Assembly (NCBI GenBank): GCA_040772905.1
Contig: JAXGXJ010000026.1
Location: 1 to 52,652, forward strand
Source: JAXGXJ01 sp040772905
GTDB lineage: Bacteria; Actinomycetota; Thermoleophilia; RBG-16-64-13
Length of the DNA stretch: 52,652 nucleotides
Direction of reading: 5' to 3'
In this document: positions 50,045-52,652 of the stretch, one piece after another
How the letters are laid out: the number at the start of each line of letters is the position of its first letter
Numbering within the stretch: position 1 is the first letter of the stretch
Translations under genes and position numbers: made by a program
The notes under the pieces: generated by a model
Databases searched by the model: none
Told to the model about the DNA's origin: nothing
Seen by the model: only the letters and a program-made list of their open reading frames with translations

Positions 50045-50065
50045 GGGCGCCCTCACATGGCGCCC
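50045..50065 (-). terminator. Terminator overlapping the sugar transferase stop
   Basis: A 7-bp GC stem (gggcgcc / ggcgccc) contains the TGA stop of the sugar transferase in its loop region, followed by GATCTTCTTTT on the minus strand. Confidence 0.6.
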
Positions 50066-50763
50066 TTTCCCGTCAGCACGCTCCGCGCCGTCAGAAACAA
50101 CAGCTTGATGTCGATCCACAGATTGTGGTGGTACACGTACTTCATGTCCAGCTCCATCCACTGGTGGAACTTGATTTTGTTGCGCCCGCGGGCCTGCCAG
50201 TAGCAGGTGAGGCCGGGCTTGACCATTAGGCGCTGCATCTCGTAGGGGCCGTACTGGGCCACTTCCCGGGGCAGCGGCGGCCTTGGGCCGACCAGCGACA
50301 TGTCCCCCCGGAGGATGTTGACCAGCTGCGGCAGCTCGTCGATGCTGGCTCTGCGGATGAACCGCCCGAAGCGGGTGACCCGGGGGTCATCCCGAATTTT
50401 GAAGACGGGCCCGTCCATCTCGTTTTGATCCCGCAGCCCGTCCAGGAGGTCCTCGGCGTCCGCCACCATGCTGCGAAACTTGAAAAACCGAAAGACCTTT
50501 CCGTTTTTGCCCACCCTGTCCTGCACAAAGATGGGACCGCCCGTGGGGTCGTCCAGGCAGATGATCGCCGCCACGACGATCAGGAACGGAAAGAGCACGA
50601 TCAGCGCCAGGCCGGACAGCAGAAGGTCCATGGCCCGTTTGGCGATCAGGTAGGAAACAGGGTCCTTCGCCCGCGCCCAGACGACCGGCTGCGGCGCGGC
50701 GCGCTTCCGATCCGGCTGAACCAAGGGAACCCCGTCGTCCCACTCGGATTCTCGTTGGGTCAT
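50053..50763 (-). CDS. Undecaprenyl-phosphate sugar-1-phosphate transferase (short, catalytic-domain form)
   Basis: A 236-residue initiating transferase of the small polyprenyl-phosphate glycosylphosphotransferase type. It has one re-entrant membrane helix (K-R-A-M-D-L-L-L-S-G-L-A-L-I-V near 42-56) and then the catalytic domain: F-F-K-F-R-S-M-V-A-D-A-E-D near 92-104, S-I-D-E-L-P-Q-L near 138-145 and V-G-P-R-P-P-L-P-R near 156-164. The multi-helix N-terminal part of the enzyme at 21986-23539 is absent, as usual for the small (PglC-like) class. It starts the second glycan. AAAGGA precedes the start. A terminator follows, so it is a single-gene unit. Confidence 0.92.
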   Translation of the reverse strand: MTQRESEWDDGVPLVQPDRKRAAPQPVVWARAKDPVSYLIAKRAMDLLLSGLALIVLFPFLIVVAAIICLDDPTGGPIFVQDRVGKNGKVFRFFKFRSMVADAEDLLDGLRDQNEMDGPVFKIRDDPRVTRFGRFIRRASIDELPQLVNILRGDMSLVGPRPPLPREVAQYGPYEMQRLMVKPGLTCYWQARGRNKIKFHQWMELDMKYVYHHNLWIDIKLLFLTARSVLTGKGAM

Positions 50764-50832
50764 GTCCGTATCCTTTCGTAGCTGAAATGCGGAGTGGCAA
50801 ACAAAATGAAGGCGTGTATCCGCGCCATCCTG

Positions 50833-50861
50833 ATTATAGCATTTCTTCCGTCACACGGCAA
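50833..50861 (-). promoter_or_regulatory. Promoter of the short sugar transferase gene
   Basis: TTGCCG (50861-50856) and perfect TATAAT (50838-50833) are 17 bp apart, about 70 bp before the start codon. Confidence 0.75.
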
Positions 50862-50922
50862 GGGAACCCGGCGCATTCAAGGGATCTTAATGGAAATGCG
50901 GCGTATTTGTGCCATACCCAAA

Positions 50923-50944
50923 GGCCGGGGCTTGCGCCCCGGCC
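50923..50944 (-). terminator. Hairpin terminator after gdhA
   Basis: A 9-bp stem (ggccggggc with gccccggcc) closed by a GCAA tetraloop on the minus strand is followed by TTTGGG. It lies about 40 bp past the gdhA stop. Confidence 0.65.
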
Positions 50945-50982
50945 CGGCCGTTTGAAACCCTGACGCTCCGCGCGATAGCGGC

Positions 50983-52311
50983 TCAGCCGACCCCCTGGGC
51001 GATCATCGCGTCGGCCACCTTCAGGAAGCCGGCGATGTTGGCCCCGGAAACATAGTCGCCCGGATGGCCGTAGGCCTTGGCCGCGTCGTCCATCTGGCGG
51101 AAGATGCGCTCCATCACCTGCTTGAGCTGCCGGTCCACCTCGTCGAAGGTCCAGGAAAGCCGCATGCTGTTTTGCGTCATCTCCAGCGCGGAGGTGGCGA
51201 CGCCGCCCGCGTTGGCCGCCTTTCCGGGGGCAAAGAGCACGCCCGCCTCCCGGAAGGCGCGGACCGCCTCGGGCACCGTGGGCATGTTCGCGCCCTCGCC
51301 GACGGCCCGGCAGCCGTTTTGGATCAGCGTCCGCGCGTTTTCCAGCGACAGCTCGTTCTGGGTGGCGCAGGGCAGCGCGATATCGCAGGGGACGTCCCAG
51401 ACGCTCCCGGTCTCCCGGTAGCTCGCGCCCGGAACGTACTTCACATATTCTCGAAGCCGCTTGCGCTCCTCCTCCTTGATGCGCTTCACCACGTCCAGCC
51501 GGATGCCCTCGGGATCGTGCACCCAGCCGGTGGAATCCGACAGGGTGACCACCTTCGCGCCCAGCTGCTCCGCCTTCTCGCAGGCATAGATCGCCACGTT
51601 CCCGGCGCCGGAGACGGCCACCGTGGCGCCCTCCAGCCCCTTGCCGTTGCCGATCAGCATTTCGTCCATCAGATACATCAGGCCGTATCCCGTGGCCTCC
51701 TTGCGGGCCAGCGAGCCGCCGTAGGTGAGCCCCTTGCCCGTGAGCACGCCCTCGTACAGCCCGGTCATCCGCTTATACTGGCCGTACAGGTAGCCGATCT
51801 CCCGCGCGCCCACGCCGATATCGCCCGCCGGCACATCCACGTCCTTGCCCACGTACCGGCTCAGCTCCGTCATGAAGCTCTGGCAAAAGGCCATGACCTC
51901 GCCGTCGCTCTTGCCCTTGGGGTCAAAGTCGCTGCCGCCCTTGCCCCCGCCGATGGGCAGCCCCGTCAGCGCGTTTTTGAAGATCTGCTCGAAGCCGAGG
52001 AACTTCAGGATGCCCGCGTTGACGGACGGGTGAAAGCGCAGCCCGCCCTTGTACGGGCCGATCGCGTTGGAAAACTGCACGCGGTAGCCCCGGTTGACCC
52101 GGACATTTCCGCAGTCGTCGCGCCACGCGACGCGAAACGAGATCACCCGGTCGGGCTCGGTGATCCGCTCCAGGATCCCGTGTTCGCGGTATTGGGGGCT
52201 GGATTCCACCACCGGCGCCAGCGCCTCAAGCACCTCCGTTGCGGCCTGATGAAACTCGTACTCCCCCGGATTCCTGCGGATCAGGTCGTCCAGAACTTTC
52301 TTGACGTACAC
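50983..52311 (-). CDS. gdhA: NADP-type glutamate dehydrogenase
   Basis: A hexameric-type glutamate dehydrogenase of 442 residues that forms glutamate from 2-oxoglutarate and ammonia. The start is GTG at 52311 because it is in the normal place for the family and GGGGAAG lies eight bases upstream; the open frame further up (to 52401) covers the promoter. Motifs: G-P-Y-K-G-G-L-R-F-H-P near 78-88, G-G-G-K-G-G-S-D-F near 113-121 with the catalytic lysine, P-A-G-D-I-G-V-G near 152-159, and the dinucleotide fold G-A-G-N-V near 228-232. Single-gene unit, expressed from the strong promoter at 52373-52401. It is a core gene and marks the end of the accessory region. Confidence 0.96.
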   Translation of the reverse strand: MYVKKVLDDLIRRNPGEYEFHQAATEVLEALAPVVESSPQYREHGILERITEPDRVISFRVAWRDDCGNVRVNRGYRVQFSNAIGPYKGGLRFHPSVNAGILKFLGFEQIFKNALTGLPIGGGKGGSDFDPKGKSDGEVMAFCQSFMTELSRYVGKDVDVPAGDIGVGAREIGYLYGQYKRMTGLYEGVLTGKGLTYGGSLARKEATGYGLMYLMDEMLIGNGKGLEGATVAVSGAGNVAIYACEKAEQLGAKVVTLSDSTGWVHDPEGIRLDVVKRIKEEERKRLREYVKYVPGASYRETGSVWDVPCDIALPCATQNELSLENARTLIQNGCRAVGEGANMPTVPEAVRAFREAGVLFAPGKAANAGGVATSALEMTQNSMRLSWTFDEVDRQLKQVMERIFRQMDDAAKAYGHPGDYVSGANIAGFLKVADAMIAQGVG

Positions 52312-52372
52312 CCACAACACTTCCCCGTTGTAAAATCGCCGCATTGTGCGTTTGCACAGCGCACTGTACATA

Positions 52373-52401
52373 ATTATACAATTCATGCACGCACAAGTCA
52401 A
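52373..52401 (-). promoter_or_regulatory. Promoter of gdhA
   Basis: TTGACT (52401-52396) and perfect TATAAT (52378-52373) are 17 bp apart on the minus strand. The leader has the inverted stretch tgtgcgtttgcacagcgcac, which may be regulatory. Confidence 0.85.
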
Positions 52402-52432
52402 GCGCAGCGGGAAGAAGGTTTGGCGGGGCCGG

Positions 52433-52652
52433 TCACGGGCTATCGAGGTCCACGCCCGCCTCCGCCAGCGCGCGGCGCAGATCTCCGGGGTCCAGGTTCC
52501 GGGGCGAAACGCCCGCGCGCCGGCAAAGCGCCGCCGCGATGCCCGCCGCCTGGCCCATCGCCATGCAGATGGACATCACCCGGTAGGAGGCGTGGGCGCG
52601 GTGGGTGCCGGAAATGGCGCGGCCCGCCACCAGCAGGTTTTCCACCCTTTGC
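52433..52652 (-). CDS. FAD-dependent oxidoreductase, C-terminal fragment
   Basis: The frame enters from the right edge and stops at 52433, giving about 72 residues. N-L-L-V-A-G-R-A-I-S-G-T-H-R-A-H followed by R-V-M-S-I-C-M-A-M-G-Q-A-A-G-I-A-A matches the C-terminus of the FAD_oxidored family (GidA-like fold). The full gene extends beyond the window. Its role is not determined; such enzymes in gut Firmicutes are often next to sugar catabolism genes. Confidence 0.8.
   Translation of the reverse strand, partial: QRVENLLVAGRAISGTHRAHASYRVMSICMAMGQAAGIAAALCRRAGVSPRNLDPGDLRRALAEAGVDLDSP

Noticed and set aside
47633..50203. Plus-strand open frame of 856 codons opposite the radical SAM and DUF3048 genes
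   Set aside because: Same shadow pattern. It crosses two terminators and three promoters of the real genes.
52312..52401. Extending gdhA upstream to the ATG at 52401
   Set aside because: The extension would run through a perfect promoter and is cysteine-rich and unlike the family N-terminus; GTG at 52311 fits better.

Overview
The window comes from a bacterium, most likely Bacillota, class Clostridia. This is an inference from Gram-positive-type capsule regulators (a CpsB-type PHP phosphatase with separate CpsC and CpsD proteins), an LCP-family ligase, a LoaP-type NusG paralog, a DUF3048 protein and strong AGGAGG-type ribosome binding sites. No rRNA or tRNA was seen, so species cannot be named. 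Almost everything is on the minus strand, so gene order below follows transcription from high to low coordinates. The genes between about 3.6 and 23.5 kb are visibly richer in A+T than the very GC-rich DNA from 35 kb to the end, which suggests the glycan genes were acquired separately.

Region 1 (1-3.6 kb) is an accessory edge: a truncated unknown gene, an unknown 255-residue protein, a DDE transposase and a HepT/MntA (HEPN plus minimal nucleotidyltransferase) toxin-antitoxin pair.

Region 2 (30.2 down to 3.6 kb) is a long extracellular or capsular polysaccharide locus. It opens with loaP (processive antiterminator), followed by an LCP protein, a secreted unknown protein, CpsC, CpsD and CpsB, a decayed nucleotidyltransferase and an 83-residue protein. 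An 850-bp repeat-bearing gap precedes a polyprenyl-phosphate sugar transferase. After an insertion-sequence scar come five GT4 glycosyltransferases, a Wzy polymerase, a Wzx flippase, an acetyltransferase, two polysaccharide pyruvyl transferases and two F420-hydrogenase-beta-like iron-sulfur proteins. The locus ends with a heptose cassette: hddA kinase, a fused HddC-GmhB protein and gmhA isomerase. Together these genes would make GDP-D-glycero-alpha-D-manno-heptose, assemble a decorated repeat unit on undecaprenyl phosphate, flip and polymerise it, and control chain length by tyrosine phosphorylation.

Region 3 (30.2-34.9 kb) is mobile DNA: an IS1182-like transposase and a divergent DUF6398 gene lying between a candidate pair of terminal inverted repeats, then a frameshifted tyrosine integrase and a gene-free AT-rich stretch.

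Region 4 (34.9-41.6 kb) is a catabolic operon: a sugar-binding protein and two permeases of an ABC importer, two different DHDPS/NAL-family aldolases and a GDSL esterase, with a divergent IclR regulator. It probably imports and splits a sugar acid or sialic-acid-like compound; the substrate is not known.

Region 5 (41.6-50.8 kb) is a second, separate glycan locus with its own sugar transferase, a DUF3048 lipoprotein-like gene, a radical SAM/SPASM enzyme, two GT4 and one GT2 glycosyltransferases, Wzy and Wzx. It appears to be three transcription units, each with a recognisable promoter. The window ends with NADP-type glutamate dehydrogenase and the C-terminal piece of an FAD-dependent oxidoreductase.
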